This document shows positions 25,161 through 50,978 of a DNA stretch of 64,000 nt, in pieces (positions within the stretch are counted from its first letter, which is position 1; each line of letters opens with the position of its first letter). This DNA comes from Erpobdella octoculata. Its lineage: Eukaryota; Annelida; Clitellata; Hirudinida; Erpobdellidae. The notes beneath the pieces were generated by a model. That model searched no databases and had not been told where the DNA came from. It saw only the letters and a program-made list of their open reading frames with translations. The stretch covers positions 26,330,073 through 26,394,072 of the forward strand of contig OZ022241.1 of NCBI GenBank assembly GCA_963978895.1, given 5' to 3'. The translations under genes and the position numbers were made by a program.

Positions 25161-26485
25161 GTGGCGTAGCCAGGTTTTAGCACCAGGGGGAGCGGTGTGC
25201 ACATATAAAAGGCCCACTAACCAAAATAAAATATTTCAATTAAATACATTGCATTTATTACATACGTATTTCAAAGAGAAATACCGGAACACCCAAAAGG
25301 TAGAAAAACAATATTATGTATTGTTTAGTAACAATTATAGTATATTATACAGTTTATATACTTACTCAGTGTAAACTAATTACAACAGTTTTTTTCGTCT
25401 GGGCTTCATTCTTGCAAAGTTATCGATTACTTCGTTATAATCCACTTCACTAGCAAACTGTCTTTCGATCGTAATCAAGGCCAAACCTGACAACCTGTCC
25501 TCACCAATTGTAGAACGCACGTACGATTTTATGAGTTTCAGACGGCTGAAGGAACGTTCCGCACCAGCGCTGTTTATTGGCAAGGTCAGAAAAATACGGT
25601 ACATTGTAAAAAGGCCAGGAAAAATGGAGCACATGTCATTGGCAAAATGTGGATTGGAACTTCGCTACTTCGGATTTATAAGACAATATCAATGTTCATA
25701 TTATCGAATGAAATTTAACTAAAATTACTAAGGCCTAACTCAACCAAACTTGTTGTAATGTATATTACATGCGCAAATTTCAGGAATTAAACATATTAGA
25801 ATACCCGAAAGACGTGGTGTTTATCTTCGACTCCCACTGGCACCAGTAATCTTATCTGCATGACTCACCGACTGATGAATATCAAATTGCAGTCTACCAC
25901 ACTGTCCACACATTGATATTATATTTGTATATACTATACTACTGGGGAAAAATCTCTGTATAACCTTCTCATATAATAATCGCGGCAACAGTAGTATTAA
26001 GTTAGAGTTGTGCAGCTGAAGGTTAATAGGTTATTATTTTGAGGGAGCATCATAGGATATATCTATAATAGTGCTATATGGAAGTTTGCTGCAAAGTTTC
26101 AGCCCAGCGACCTGAAGTGTCGCACTATTATACTAATACAGAGCTCCATGCTTAAATATAATTTTGGCCTATTTAATGTAATCCCAGTGCAGCTGTCTAG
26201 CCTAGAGCCTACGGTTGCATGCATGCATGACATCAGCATCTGATCTGAGATTGCTGTTGAGTAACACAAGACTGTAGAGTCACACAATACAGTCATGTAT
26301 GTATGATAGAAAATCTGTTACTGCTTATTTGCTGATAATTAATCAACATACCCGGTTGGGGTTTTAACAGATTTTTGACAGCCCTAAATTTAATAAAATA
26401 TTTATTTTAATTCTTGAGAAGGCCAAAAAGGCCCCACTTTTTGGAAAATGGTCTCAGGGGTAGCGGCCGCTCCCCCCTGCTTTTA
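25160..26485 (-). mobile_element. Nested hAT element (gccccct-type ends)
   Basis: Left ctgtggcgtagccaggtttt...caccagggggagcggtgtgc, right with the inverse-like agcggccgctcccccctgc. It encodes an hATC block on the minus strand. 25640-26400 is AT-rich with no further coding seen. Confidence 0.5.
25380..25634 (-). pseudogene. hATC dimerisation domain of a hAT transposase
   Basis: 84 codons: TLPINSAGAERSFSRLKLIK, SYVRSTIGEDRLSGLALITI and a charged end PRRKKLL. This is the conserved C-terminal dimerisation region of the DUF4371-type hAT transposases. The rest of the transposase is not recognisable in the window, so it is a 3' remnant. Confidence 0.85.
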
Positions 26486-26489
26486 CTTT

Positions 26490-27110
26490 ACTTGACTTCT
26501 CTGTCTATCGATCTGTAGTCAAAATTTGCAATCAATTTTAAACTTTTTCAACTTCCTGATGAGCTAGAGACTTAAAAATTTAAACATAAATTCAAACTAA
26601 TTAACAATGTAGTCAATCAAATTTTCGGAAGAATTTTAATGAACAAAATTTAATGAAATAATTATATGTGATATTTTCGTCGAACTATTTATTGTCCAGG
26701 CTAATATACTCATTTACTCATTGTTTATGTAACAGAATGTGGCATACACAATCGATTATATAAAAGCGTGTTTTTAAAAAACTTCGTTTTTTGATTCACT
26801 TGTTTTGAATAATTTTTACAAAGTCTTGGCCTTAAACTCGGTCTTTTCTCAATATGTCTTGATCTTGCCTTGCAAATAAAAATCTTGGTCTTGGTTTAAG
26901 TGGTCTTGATAACAAGCCTGATGAAATGTAGTGATTTTAATATGCTTTAACCAGGTCCGATCCAGAGCTTTGATGTTTTTGATATTGCAGAGCAGGGAGA
27001 GCAACCACATTGTCTAATTACTACATTTAATCATTCACAGCAATTTCATAAAGGGTAATCGATAGTCGTAAAATTTTCCAGAAAAATCCTTGGGAGTTGA
27101 CGCCCCTGAA
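26490..27110. other. AT-rich stretch, no gene recognised
   Basis: Apart from the right subterminal repeats of the hAT element at 26815-26925, I see no ORF, RNA gene or clear repeat. Confidence 0.5.
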
Positions 27111-27450
27111 AGTGCGGTGAATGTTTGTGTATGTCTGTCCTTTATAGAAATCTGAACTGCTGAAGCGATCCAGATGAAGCTAGCTGGGTTACCCGGGGAT
27201 TTTAGAGGTTTTTCTATCGTATTTCTCTCTTACTCCCGTTTCCTTCACCGTTTGCTCTCCCGCTCCTGGTCGCTTTCCCGCTCACACTTAAGTAAGATAA
27301 TCAGGCAGTGGTTTGTGTTGTTTGAAAAAATTTGTTAATCCGTTGGCTTTATGGACAATAAGCGTTTTAGGCAGCGGTTGCCCGGGAATTTTAGAGGTTT
27401 TTCCTGTTCCTTCAATGCTTGCTCTCTTGCTCCCGGTCGGAAGCTTGAAC
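27110..27450. mobile_element. Helitron-like fragments
   Basis: tgtatgtctgtcctttatag resembles the start of other Helitron-like pieces (30264, 52980). gttacccggggattttagag and gttgcccgggaattttagag match the end region at 56400-56450, and ctcccgctcctggtcgcttt is the inverse of the gggagcgggaaagcgacc minisatellite at 56100. Scrambled remnants, no coding. Confidence 0.5.
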
Positions 27451-27733
27451 CCCGCCTGTTTCAGACTATTAATGTAAAATTGACCTACAATGGAATAATG
27501 AACAAGTTGAAGAACGAAAAGTGGAGCAGATGCCCCCTCAAAGAATAAAAATATTGAATTTTGAGTAAGAAATAATGAATAAAACTGTAATGTAGAGCCA
27601 CGCTAAAAGTTACATTACTATATGATTTAGGCCTGATGATATACTTCAGTTTATTTGTCATAACCATCACAAATCACACGATAGCAATCAACAATAATAA
27701 TTGTTACAAGAGTCAATTTTTCCAGTCTACTTC

Positions 27734-27739
27734 TTTATT
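27734..27739 (-). promoter_or_regulatory. Polyadenylation signal AATAAA of the UBF-like gene
   Basis: On the minus strand AATAAA begins 16 bases after the TAA at 27758-27756. Spacing is short but plausible for a compact 3' UTR. Confidence 0.5.
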
Positions 27740-27755
27740 TTCCTGAAGTTTTCAG

Positions 27756-36919
<9,164 letters not shown>

Positions 36920-37271
36920 GCTGAATTTTTCTTTAAATGGTCGAGCTACGCAAAATTAGAGCGACTAAAGGGCTAAGCAGTACTTCACAACTAATCACAA
37001 CCTTAAGACCGGGAAAGTAACGTAGCAATTGAAGGAACAGGATAGACAAAACATCGCCATGGTTAAGTAAGTATAAAACAAAATAAAATTACTGTTAAGT
37101 AATAGTAGATTAAAATCTGTTTAACTTAATATTTTAAAATTTTGTAAAAAAAAAGATTTTTTTTTCAATTTGATTCATTCAAAAAAGTCGCAAGCAGCGC
37201 ACAGACATGAGTCGAGCACACAGAAAAAGTTGGACGATCGTGTTATGCAATAACCAAAAGTTTCTCGTGTA

Positions 37272-39233
37272 AAGGCGGGCGCACACGAACAACTAAGTTG
37301 TGCAATTAAATTGTGCAACTCGAGTTGTGCAGCCAAATTGCCCGTGTGCGCGCCATGAGTTGAGCAACTTTTTAAGTTGTCAACTCAGTTGCCCAACTAG
37401 TTTAAGGCGGGCGCACACGAACAACAAAATTGAACAACTAAGTTGTGCAACTCGAGTTGCGCAGCCAAATTGCTCGTGTGCGCGTCATGAGTTGAGCAAC
37501 TTTTTAAGTTGTCAACTCAGTTGCCCACTAGTTTAGTTTTCAAATTCGTTTGAAAACTTTGGACAACTTTTAGTCACACGTCTTTCTGTAATTAGTAAAA
37601 TAGTTATTTTTATAAGAAAAATGTAACAAGTAAATTAAAAACGAATTTTTAAAACCAATGCTCTTATATGTAATTAAAACACAAATTTTGCAATCAATTT
37701 TTTCTTATATTACTCTTTTATTTTATGTTAAAGTCGAAATATCTTAATTATATCGAAATATCGAAATTAATTAAAATTATCTAAATTAATTGACTTATTG
37801 TAAAACTAATAATTGAATATTGCATTGTCTTCTATTTTAAGCATGTATGCAAAATTTGAAAAAATCTATCATCAGGAAGTGACTCAAAAATTGATTGCAA
37901 GATTTGAAACAGACAGAGAAACAAACAGACAGACAGAGAAACAGAGACGACGAGTTAATAAAAGCATTGGTAATAATAATAAAAATATCATCAAAAAGCA
38001 TCGAATTTAAATATCTCAACTATTTTCATAAAAATTTCGTACACGCTTGAGAATCGCGGTCAGTGAGTGTGGTTCGTGTTAACTTGGTAAAATAGTCTGC
38101 CAGTCGGTTAGCGTTTTGTGGTCAAGAAAACCCTCAAGAAAACCCTCAAGAAAACCCTCAAGAAAACCCTCAAGAAAACCCTCAAGAAAACCCTCAAGAA
38201 AACCCTCAAGAAAACCCTCAAGAAAACCCTCAAGAAACCCCTCGATAAAATCCTCAAGAAAATTAACTAAATTAATTGACTTATTGTAAAACTAATAATT
38301 GAATATTGCATTGTCTTCTATCTTGAGCATGTATGCAAAATTTGAAAAAAATCTATCATCAGGAAGTGACTCAAAAATTGATTGCAAGATTTGAAACAGA
38401 CAGAGAAACAGACAGAGAAACAGACAGAGAAACAGACAGAGAAACAGACAGAGAAACAGACAGAGAAACAGACAGAGAAACAGACAGAGAAACAGAGCCG
38501 ACGAGTTAATAAAAGCATTGGTAAAAAAATAGAATGAACCAGCGATTCTGTTATGAATTTGATAAATTTTAATAAAATTTTTTAGTAATTTGCACAAAGT
38601 TTTTTGACTTGATTATCGAATAAAATACAAAACTTGCGAGAAAAAATTGTGACGGAATTTGATTAAATGTAATAAATTAATTTATTAGAGAATTTCAACG
38701 AAAAATACCAAATGTTACTCTAAGCTAAAGGTTGCGCGCAAAGGTTGCTCAAGAAATTTAGTTGTGCAACTAAATTGCTCAAATTTGTTGTTCGTGTGCG
38801 CCCGCCTTTAGTTTTCAAATTCGTTTGAAAACTTTGGACAACTTTTAGTCACCCGTCTTTCTGTAATTAGTTAAATAGTTCTTTTTATAAGAAAAATATA
38901 AAAATAGAACGAACCAACGATTCTGTTATGAATTTGATAAATTTTAATGAAAAATTTTAGTAATTTGCACAAAGTTTTATGACTTGATTATCGAATAAAA
39001 TAGAAAACTTGCGAGAAAATATTGTGATGGAATTTGATTTAATGTATTAAATTAATTTATTAGGGAATTTCAACGAAAAATACCAAATGTTACTCTAAGC
39101 TATTGAACACCACGTAAATAGCGCTATACAAATTCAGTTTGGTTGATAGGCGTGTGCGCGCAAAGGTTGCTCAAGAAATTTAGTTGTGCAACTAAATTGC
39201 TCAAATTTGTTGTTCGTGTGCGCCCGCCTTAAC
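37272..39233. mobile_element. piggyBac-like MITE (TTAA ends), duplicated left end
   Basis: aaggcgggcgcacacgaaca occurs at 37272 and again at 37406; its inverse (gttcgtgtgcgcccgcctt) occurs at about 38793 and 39212. The 37404 and 39233 ends are flanked by TTAA. Subterminal DNA repeats aagttgtgcaactcgagttg and gttgagcaactttttaagtt. Dispersed repeat R2 fills the interior. Two left and two right ends imply a nested or duplicated element. No transposase. Confidence 0.75.
37622..38520 (+). repeat. Dispersed repeat R2, expanded copy
   Basis: Same as 28764-29515, but aagaaaaccctc is expanded to about ten units (38120-38245) and cagacagagaaa to about eight (38396-38490). Leu/Cys-rich minus-strand ORFs over the second array are translation of the repeat. 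Confidence 0.93.
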
Positions 39234-39855
39234 TCTTGCGCGCATATGATTCGCGTAGCAGTTGGTATGAGTTCATACACGTGTTGTCAACTTTTAATAA
39301 AAACCTAAAAAGGAGCGTCATTTTCGGAAACAGGGGGATATCCACCTCAAAAGATATAATTTTTGAATGAAGATTCATAATTGTGTTATGTGTATACAAG
39401 ACTTAATAAATCTTTCTTTTCAATCAACAAACTAACGGAGCCTTACCATTGTGTATTTAGATCAGTGGTTCTTAACCTTTTTTTTCACGCGCCCTTTCGG
39501 ACAAACTTACTTTTGCATATAAAAAAACTAACCCATAAAAACAAAGTTTTTATTATAAATCCTTTATATACGATCCTAGATTTTTATTTTATTTGAATTT
39601 TTGAAAAAAGTTTTTGAATTTTTTGAAAATTTTTTTTGAATTTTTTGAAAAACTTAATTATACAATATCCGATCAAACTGAAATTTTGATAGATTCAATT
39701 GTCTCGCAGCCCAAGTCGATGTGCCAAATTTCAGCTCGATCGGATAACGGGAAGTGAGTTAATTTTGAGACTCAAAGTTTGTGACCGACAGGAAGACAGA
39801 CAGACAGACAGACAGACGGGAAGACAATCGAAAATAATATAAAGGATTTAAAAAT
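39234..39855. other. AT-rich stretch with unclassified repeat end
   Basis: No gene seen. 39660-39850 (ccaaatttcagctcgatcgg ... gacagacagacagacgggaa) has the look of a transposon end with a CAGA run, but I cannot name the family. Confidence 0.4.
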
Positions 39856-39861
39856 AAGCAG

Positions 39862-40020
39862 TGTTGGAACAAATACTGTGTTTCAGTATTTAAGTAAAAG
39901 TACAAGTAACGCCTCAAAAAGTTACTTAAGTAGAAGTGAAAGTACTTGCTAAAAATGTACTTAAGTAAAAGTAAAAAGTAACAGCACTTTAAAGTTACTT
40001 TTAAAGTAAAAAGTACTGAA
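39862..40020. mobile_element. hAT-like terminal fragment with tacttaagtaaaagta repeats
   Basis: Begins cagtgttggaacaaatactg and repeats acttaagtaaaagtac. CAGTGTTGG-type ends with these repeats are typical of non-autonomous hATs. Partner end not found. Confidence 0.55.
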
Positions 40021-40182
40021 GCCGCTTTTTGTAATGTTCATTCGTAAATCATCTAAATCTAATTCGATCGTCTTTCAAACGCTACTGCGTTGATAAAACT
40101 GATAAACTAAGTGATAACGCGCAAACTAATGAAAAAATTCTATTTTTACGCCTTTTCGTCAATTTTTCGTATTCCGATACCT

Positions 40183-41160
<978 letters not shown>

Positions 41161-41345
41161 AACTCCGCCTTGCATTTGCAAGCCAGTCCCAAGCCTGGAG
41201 AAAGGAGGAGGGAAAAGTTAAAAAGAACAAATTATGATCCACGACAGAAAGTACTTAGGTGCTTCCTACATACAGCCATTTCAGTCTTAAAACACCTGGT
41301 GTAAAGGACTATAAACTATTATAAAAGAAAAAAAAGAAAAAAAGA
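41161..41345 (+). mobile_element. A-tailed SINE inserted into SINE-2
   Basis: aactccgccttgcatttgca ... ctataaactattataaaaga with a Lys-type A tail. aatcgaaccc precedes it and acttgaaccc follows, an imperfect target duplication within the SINE-2 B box. Confidence 0.8.
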
Positions 41346-41378
41346 CTTGAACCCACGACTGTCGGATCGGCAACACAC

Positions 41379-41381
<3 letters not shown>

Positions 41382-41458
<77 letters not shown>
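41382..41458. repeat. (TA)n microsatellite
   Basis: About 77 bases of TA. 41459-41911 following it shows no coding; it ends in gcccgtattcatgac, part of a repeat into which the P element inserted. Confidence 0.96.
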
Positions 41459-41463
<5 letters not shown>

Positions 41464-41919
41464 ATTTTTGTAAAAATAAAAATTTTAAATGTTTTTCAAA
41501 ATTATGAAAAAGTTGTGTTTTAATTTTTTTTAGTTTCGAAACGATCGTCCGCAAACCATCCGTTCTTGCTATCTCTTTTATATATACGTTGAAAATAGTC
41601 GTCCGCGTGAAAACAGCTGTTTTATATCACATATCAGCGGATGCTATTGCGGACGCGGATTCTTAGTCGGCGGAATTTGCGGACGCGGACGGGTAATTAG
41701 AGGACCCGCACATCTCTGGTAAACAACTTCGCTCGGATCTCCGAAGTCTTTTATAGTGTTTAATTAGTTTAGTTCGTACGAGAACTTCCTTATCTGTTCA
41801 AAAGTGTTTCGTTTACTTATGGTGTCATTTGTTACTGTCCGCCTTGCTTGTTTACGACTCTGGGCCCGTATTCATGACGCGCGTATACGTTACGCGCGAC
41901 TAAAGCCCTACGCTCTTCC

Positions 41920-44467
<2,548 letters not shown>

Positions 44468-44475
44468 GCTCTTCC

Positions 44476-45759
44476 TTACAGGTTTCAGACTAGCAGCCCT
44501 ACGAAAACGGTATTCATGACGGCAGCGTTATGTCCGGACTGTAATAAACTAATTAACATACAAGTCTTATATGTTTATTAGTTTATTACAGTTTATATTA
44601 TAAGTAAAAAACCTGTATAATATAGTTAGAGTATATGTGGGGTTTGAAAAGTAAGCTATCATACAGCTAAGAGATTCATTGTCAATCATTAAATTGAAGT
44701 AAAACAATTTCTGACAACTTAAAAAGTTATTGACCTGTAATTTTCTTTTAAAAAATTAACGTTTTTGCGGTGTTTTATTGACGCAACCGCACTGTTCTGC
44801 ACATTATCGCTCTCGCACAAAATACACTTAAAATAATGAAGAAAATTTTTTTTAATTAGGGTGCCATTAATATACATCAACAAACCAACCTATTTAGCTA
44901 AAAAAATTAAGAAACGCTTGTCGTGATTTAATTCTGGGTCCCCTATATAAAAACTCGCAGATCAGCCGGTCTATATGCTGCTCGCCGATTTGTTTTCACT
45001 TTCTTCCGTCGGCTTTGCATTTTATTTTTTAACTTGTGCGCATGTGCATATATATATATAGGTTATAGTCCTTTGCTCATTTTTTTAAAAACTGAAATTG
45101 AACTATGTAAGAAATAAATACTGAAGTATTTACACTAGCAGATCACAATTTAGTCTTGTTTTTCTCTAGTTTATCTGGGTTTGTTATGGCAAAGCAAAGT
45201 TCAAATAAAAATGAAAAACATTTGTTGTTATTGCTAGTTTTTTCAAAAATTAAAATTAATTTAACTAACACGAAGTAAAAGTTCAGAAAACGAACGAAGC
45301 TAATAAAATTATTATTCAGTAATACCATAAAGTACTTAACTGTAAAAAAAACAGTAAGCTATCATCAAAAAACATTGAATCATCATCAAACTATACAGAA
45401 TGTTTAAGAATAACCACTATAATATAGTCTAAACTCTATTAAGCAAAAACATAGTTTGAAAAAGGAAGAAAGAATTTTTTGGACTATTTTTAGTCTGCAG
45501 TATTTTTTTGGTATCTTTAATAATTTAGCAATGAAAGAAAAAAAAAGACTGCAAACTGAAGATAGTTTAAACTCAGTCTCAAACCTGTTAAAATACAGTG
45601 ATTAACCCAATGAGATTCAAGTACCCCCCCAGTAAAAAAAAGTCTTTGGATTTGCAAAAATCCCACGGGTGACATCTGCCCAGCGCCCAGCGCCGCGCCT
45701 GGTCTTCATTCCATCTAAGTATTCCAGGCTTTCTTCCTTGCATTTTATTCCCAGCGACT
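44476..45759. other. AT-rich stretch, no gene recognised
   Basis: No convincing coding. 45488-45600 includes agactgcaaactgaagatag and ttttttggtatctttaataa, a repeat that recurs three times at 48800-49320 inside the hAT-type insertion. Confidence 0.5.
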
Positions 45760-46608
45760 TTGTTGAGAAACAAGATGGTAATATTGCTAGGAATAAAAAA
45801 AATATCCTCAAATATGATTAATAGACATCTGAAATCTAACGCAGTGCCTTCAATTTCAACTGTCCTGAATATATTTTTAGCTCCAACTAGCCGTAGTAGA
45901 TCAACTTTTCTTGCAGTTTCATCAAGTAGATATGAGCAACAAGTGAGAGAGAACGATCGAGCAGTAAAATCATTCCTGGCCAATGATGATATTTCGGATT
46001 TAACATTATACCAGACTTATGTGATAGATTGAAGAAAGAAAATTCTCTATTTTCTGGATTTACCATAACAATGAAATAAGGACTTTTACTTGTTTTTTCA
46101 TTAGACGTTGATGATAAGAACATTCCAAAAAATCAATTCAGCAATCACGATAACAGCAGAATTAAAAATCACAGCGAGTATCGAAGGCAAAGAAATTCCA
46201 AATTTTCTGGATTTGAATTGAAAGACATTGATGAATTAATTCTGTCAAAAATATCATCATCTAAGTCACAGTATATGACACAATTGCTGAGACGTTGTTG
46301 GAACACTTACGTGTGAAAAATTTCCAAATTCAAGCGACGCAAATTTCATTTATTACATCAGTGGACCCATTGCTAGATCAGTGATCCGATCTACATGATG
46401 TGAAATCTGCCAATCATTTCTGATCAGCACTGATGGTCTTGAAATGCCAGGAATTGACGGATCTTTGGATTATCGGTCAGCTACATTTCTAAAAGAGATA
46501 AATCGTGGTGGGCTGTCCTGGCCAAATGAATACAATTTTAAGCTTACCGTGAATTGCTGGCAAGTGTTCGAAGAAATCCGGTCAAACTCAAACTGTTTAA
46601 ATAAATTG
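45760..46608 (+). pseudogene. Second P/THAP9-like transposase remnant
   Basis: AVPSISTVLNIFLAPTSRSR, RYEQQVRENDRAVKSFLAND and DISDLTL parallel the first P copy (GVIPSIF...KSFKANDDISNISLL). After gaps, KFSGFELKDIDELI and, at 46318-46608, ANFIYYISGPIARSVIRS, a TGA, CEICQSFL, SATFLKEINRGGLSWPNEYN and CWQVFEEIRSNSN parallel the C-terminal region. Only about half as similar to the first copy as a recent duplicate would be, so it is a different, older family. Cut off at 46608 by element B1. Confidence 0.8.
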
Positions 46609-48010
46609 TAGACTGGTAGATCTAGCAGTTTTTCGAGGCAACATGGGAAATTTTAATAGACAAGCCAATTTTTATACCATTCAATAGAGAATATGTTATA
46701 CAATATCTGTATGAAGATACCACGAATGAGCACCTATGGTACTCTAGTTATTAATGATTTTATGCGTACTCTTTAGTCTCATTACTTAAGACAATGTCGC
46801 GTTGCGCGCAGTAACATATTACTCGCTCAACCATTAAGAATTCAATAAAATCTCGGTTTCTATGCTATATTTGCGTTGTCTTTGTATTCATTTTGAATTG
46901 CCGGTCTTATCGCGTTTGAGTTTGATTTCTCTCCAAAATCTTAACGTTTTATTTAAGCCTTAGATTTTGATTTGGACGATTTTGGATTTTTAGCAGCGAG
47001 TTTTTTTAATTCCTATTCATTTATATAGTTTCATAATTGTATAGTTTGTATAGTAATAGTACATAGTTTTCTCTTCAGTCTTTTGTCATTCTGGTATTGT
47101 TTTTATTTTCTTTATTCGTGTTGTTACATCTGTTAGGTTTACTTATGGTAAGTTTGTAGTAAGTACATTTTATTCATCTAAATTTAACTAATATCGCAAT
47201 GGAGTGCGTTGTGTGTAAATCTGCTACTGAAGAAAAACTAAAAAATAATAAGACAAGATGGGAAAACTTCTCAATTGAATTCTGCTACTTGCTACTGTAA
47301 TTGGAGATACAATTTTAATTTACAGTATAACTCTATGAATGTGGATGTGTTTGTATACACAAGTCTTGCCAATTGAATGAATAACAAAGCAAAGAGAAAT
47401 AATCAGCCTCAGCCTTGTGTTAGTTCTAGCAGCTAACTAGCTAGCTGATCTAGCTCCAATAAAAAGAATGTTTATAATTGACTGGAAAAAAATGTTTTTT
47501 GTGTGTGTGGATTAAGTTGTTTGAAAATTATTCCTGGAAAGCTACCTCCAACTGAAAATGCAGCCCCTTTTCATGTTTTGAGAACTCATTTTCAGGTAAT
47601 GAAATTGAAGTATTTCTTAGACAACGATATTGGTGCTGATAGATGGGGCTGGGAAAAAATAAATTTTAAGTTATGTCTCATTGAAACTGATATAAAGGCA
47701 GCACCTGATAGCCTTATTAATTGTATAAGTTGTAAATGTGAAATGATCAAAAAAAGCCTATGCTCTTCTAGAAGTTGTTCATGTAAACATTGTTGTGGTA
47801 AAGTTTGTAATAAATCTCTTCATACTGATAAACTTGAAGAAAATATGTTTAATGGCAAGATATGTGAAGGTCTGTATGAAGAAACTGTTGAAACCTATGA
47901 TATACTATTTTAATTAGGCTTCCCAAAATCAGTCTTTGTTGTTGGACGTATTTATTCTTTAAATTGGCAAAAAAGTGTATGCTCTTTAAACAGTTTTGAA
48001 GGTACTTGTT
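46609..48010 (+). mobile_element. Academ-like transposon B1 (3'-truncated)
   Basis: Starts tagactggtagatctagcag, the same terminal repeat as B2 at 57791/60057, and is about 85-90 percent like B2 inverted from 60057 to about 59190, apart from an internal block present only here (47260-47830). It breaks off at about 48010, where a CR1 LINE begins. It inserted into the second P remnant. Confidence 0.7.
47199..47913 (+). pseudogene. Academ-like protein, N-terminal start plus C-terminal Cys-rich tail
   Basis: The ATG at 47199 reads MECVVCKSATEEKLKNN, a Cys-finger start, and stops at about 47298. The frame ending at 47913 contains CLKIIPGKLPPTENAAPFHV, ADRWGWEKINFKL and a CXC-like cluster CISCKCEMIKK...CSSRSCSCKHCCGKVC, matching the C-terminal region of this transposase-like family. 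The transposase and nuclease middle is missing. Ends GLYEETVETYDILF. Confidence 0.6.
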
Positions 48011-48721
48011 ATGGAAAAAAATCATCAACAAAGAAATTCTGCATTACTTGAGTTCTAATGACCTTATTACATCACATCAACATGGCTTCAGACAGTACAA
48101 ATCTACTTGCATAAATCTACTCGAATGTGTTTACGACTGGTCGTCTGCTCGTAAGAATCAACAGAATACAGACATAGTCTATTTCGACTTCCAAAACGCT
48201 TTCGATTCTGTTTCGCACCCCAAACTACTTGACAAACTTAAATATTACAACATTACAAGCAACTTATATAATTGGCTCACAGACTTTTTCTATGAAAGAA
48301 AACAATATGTTCAGATCAGCGGAGTACTTTCCAAGTGTGTCGCTGTTACAAGTGGGGTCCCGCAAGGAAGCGTCCTAGGCCCAACATTATTCCTAATATA
48401 TATAAATGACATTGTAGACACATTACCCCCCAATAACACATCAATCAAGCTTTTTGCTGATGACATTAAACTATACAGATCTTCCAAGCTAGTAAACTCC
48501 GACCTTCAGGATAGCATCAATACACTAACTACATGGAGTAAAAAATGGCAGCTTAACCTGGCCACAGACAAGTGTTTTGTCTGCTCTATCAAGTCTTCTT
48601 CCAGACATAAAACTATTCAAACTCAGTACTTTATTGATAACACACCACTCAAACTACTCTGCCAAGTAAAAGATTTTTTGTTATTATTGACTCTGAACTC
48701 AAATTCAGATATCATATTGAT

Positions 48722-50882
48722 CATTGGCGGATCCAAGGGGGTGTTAGAGGCGATCGCCTCCCCCCCCCACTTTGGGATAAAATTACATTGTAAGTTATTA
48801 AATATACCAAAAAAAGACTGCAGACTGAAGATACTCAAAAAAATGTTTGCCTGCAGCGGGCTTTCTTCCCATTTTAAAACTTGAGCAAGCCCCCTGAGGC
48901 CAAATCGAAAGGTCATGCATTTTTTACAAATACGAGTGGATTTTCTTTGGGTAGGGGTGGGGGTGAGTGTTGCTTCATTTATTCATAAACTTTTTCTTTA
49001 CAATTGCTTTAACTGGTTTGAGACTGATTTTGATTATCTTCAGTTTGTAGTATTTATTTTCTATCATTAATAAATTCTTAAAGATACCAAAAAAAGACTG
49101 CAGACTGGAGTTAGTTGGAGATAGTCAAAAAAAATGTTTGCATGCTGCGGGTTTTTTTCTCTTTTTAAAACGGGGGGGGTTCTACATTTATTTATAAACT
49201 TATTTTTTTACAATTGCTTTAACTGGTTTGAGACTGAGTTTGACTATCTTCAGTTTGCAGTTTTTCTTTTCATTCATTAATAAATTATTAAAGATACCAA
49301 AAAAAGACTGCAGTCTAAAAGATAGTCAAAAAATGTTTTCGCCTGCGGCGGGTTTTTTTTCACTTTTTCACACTTGAGCCTTCCATCAGCATTTTCTGTT
49401 ATTTGCGACCCTGATTTAAATCAAAAATAAAAATTATATATATATACTAGCAGTGCCCGTAGCGGCTTCGCTCGCATGAAATTAGAGAGTTTGAACCGTG
49501 CATCCATAGTAGAGATCAATTTTTTAGGTCTCGGCTCGGCCCGTCGACAACTTAGCCCAGCCCGTTTTAAAAACCCAAACTCCTGGCCCGGCACAGCCCG
49601 TCTGAATTAGGCCCGGCCCATTCTTACAGGCTTAGAAGTTCTATATACTTGATGAAAAACTTCGGCCCGTCCCACCTTGACTTCAGGTTTGGCCCGGCCC
49701 AACTGAACACCCTAAAATCACTAAAATATCTATATACTTGGTGAAAAACCTCGGCCCGTTCCACTTTGATTTAAGGTTTGGCCTGGCCCGTGTGAAGACT
49801 CTAAAATAACGGCTTGGCCCGACCGGTGATAAACTGAACTTAGCTACTTTTAACCGGCACAAAACTTCAAAATACTAATTTTTACATTTGTAGCACTTAC
49901 AGTTTTTGAGTAGCAGTTATTTTGAAATCAAATAACCCTTTTTTCCACCCCACATTTGATGTCCTGGAAACCAAATTTTTAAAAAAATGTTGAAACACTT
50001 ATATCATAATTTTTTGAGTAAATACTAAATACTAATTTTGACATCTGTAGCATTCACAGTTTTTGAGTAGCAGTTACTTTAAAAACCAAAGAAAACCTTT
50101 TTCCACCCCACATTTGAGGTCCTGAAAACCAAAATTTCAAAAAATGGTGAAACACATATATCCTTATTTTTAGAGTAGAAACTAAATACTAATTTTTACT
50201 TTTGTAGCATTAACAGTTTTTGAGTAGAAGCTACTTAAAAAACCAAATAACCCAATTTTCCAACCCACATTTGAGGTCCGGGAAACCAAATTTGTAAAAA
50301 ATGGTGAAACACGTATATCTTTATTTTTAGAAAAGAAACTAAATAATAATTTGTACATCTGTGGTATTTACTGTTTTTGAGTAGCAGTTACTATAAAAGA
50401 CAATTAGCCCTATTTTCCACCCCACATTTGAAGTCCTGGAAACCAAATTTTCAAAAAATGCTAAAACACGTATTTCATTATTTTTGGAATAGAAACTAAA
50501 TACTAATTTTTACTCCTGTAGCATTAACAGTTTTTGAGTAGAAGCTACTTTAAAAACCAAATAACCCAATTTTCCAACCCACATTTGAGGTCCGGGAAAC
50601 CGAATTTTCAAAAAATGGTGAAACACGTATCTTCTTATTTTTCCAAAAGAATCTATATACCAAATTTCAAAAAAAAACTTTAGAAAAAATTTTTAGAAAA
50701 AAGTTTGTTTTCCAGTTTTTTCCCCTCAGGAGCAAAATTTTCAAAAATCCTTTCTTAGCGGATGTTTACGCTATAAAAGTAATATAAGTTCCAAATTTCA
50801 CGTTCCTAGGATGAGGCGTTTGAGCTCGGCGTTGATTATGAGTCAGTCATCTGTCAGTCAGGACATGTTCTTTTATATATAT

Positions 50883-50978
<96 letters not shown>

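Larger units (their letters stand above)
24285..26930 (+). mobile_element. hAT-type element with aagtcttggtc subterminal repeats
   Basis: The left zone (24290-24450) and right zone (26815-26925) both consist of short repeats of aagtcttggtcttgatctcg type, a common subterminal pattern of hAT elements. Between them lie a decayed hAT coding remnant (24490-25160) and a second hAT inserted at about 25160-26485. Exact termini not fixed. Confidence 0.55.

Noticed and set aside
38110..38500. CRISPR-like array
   Set aside because: Units are contiguous 12-mers without unique spacers, in an animal genome.
37813..38597. Leu/Cys-rich membrane protein ORF
   Set aside because: It is the 12-bp cagacagagaaa array read on the minus strand.
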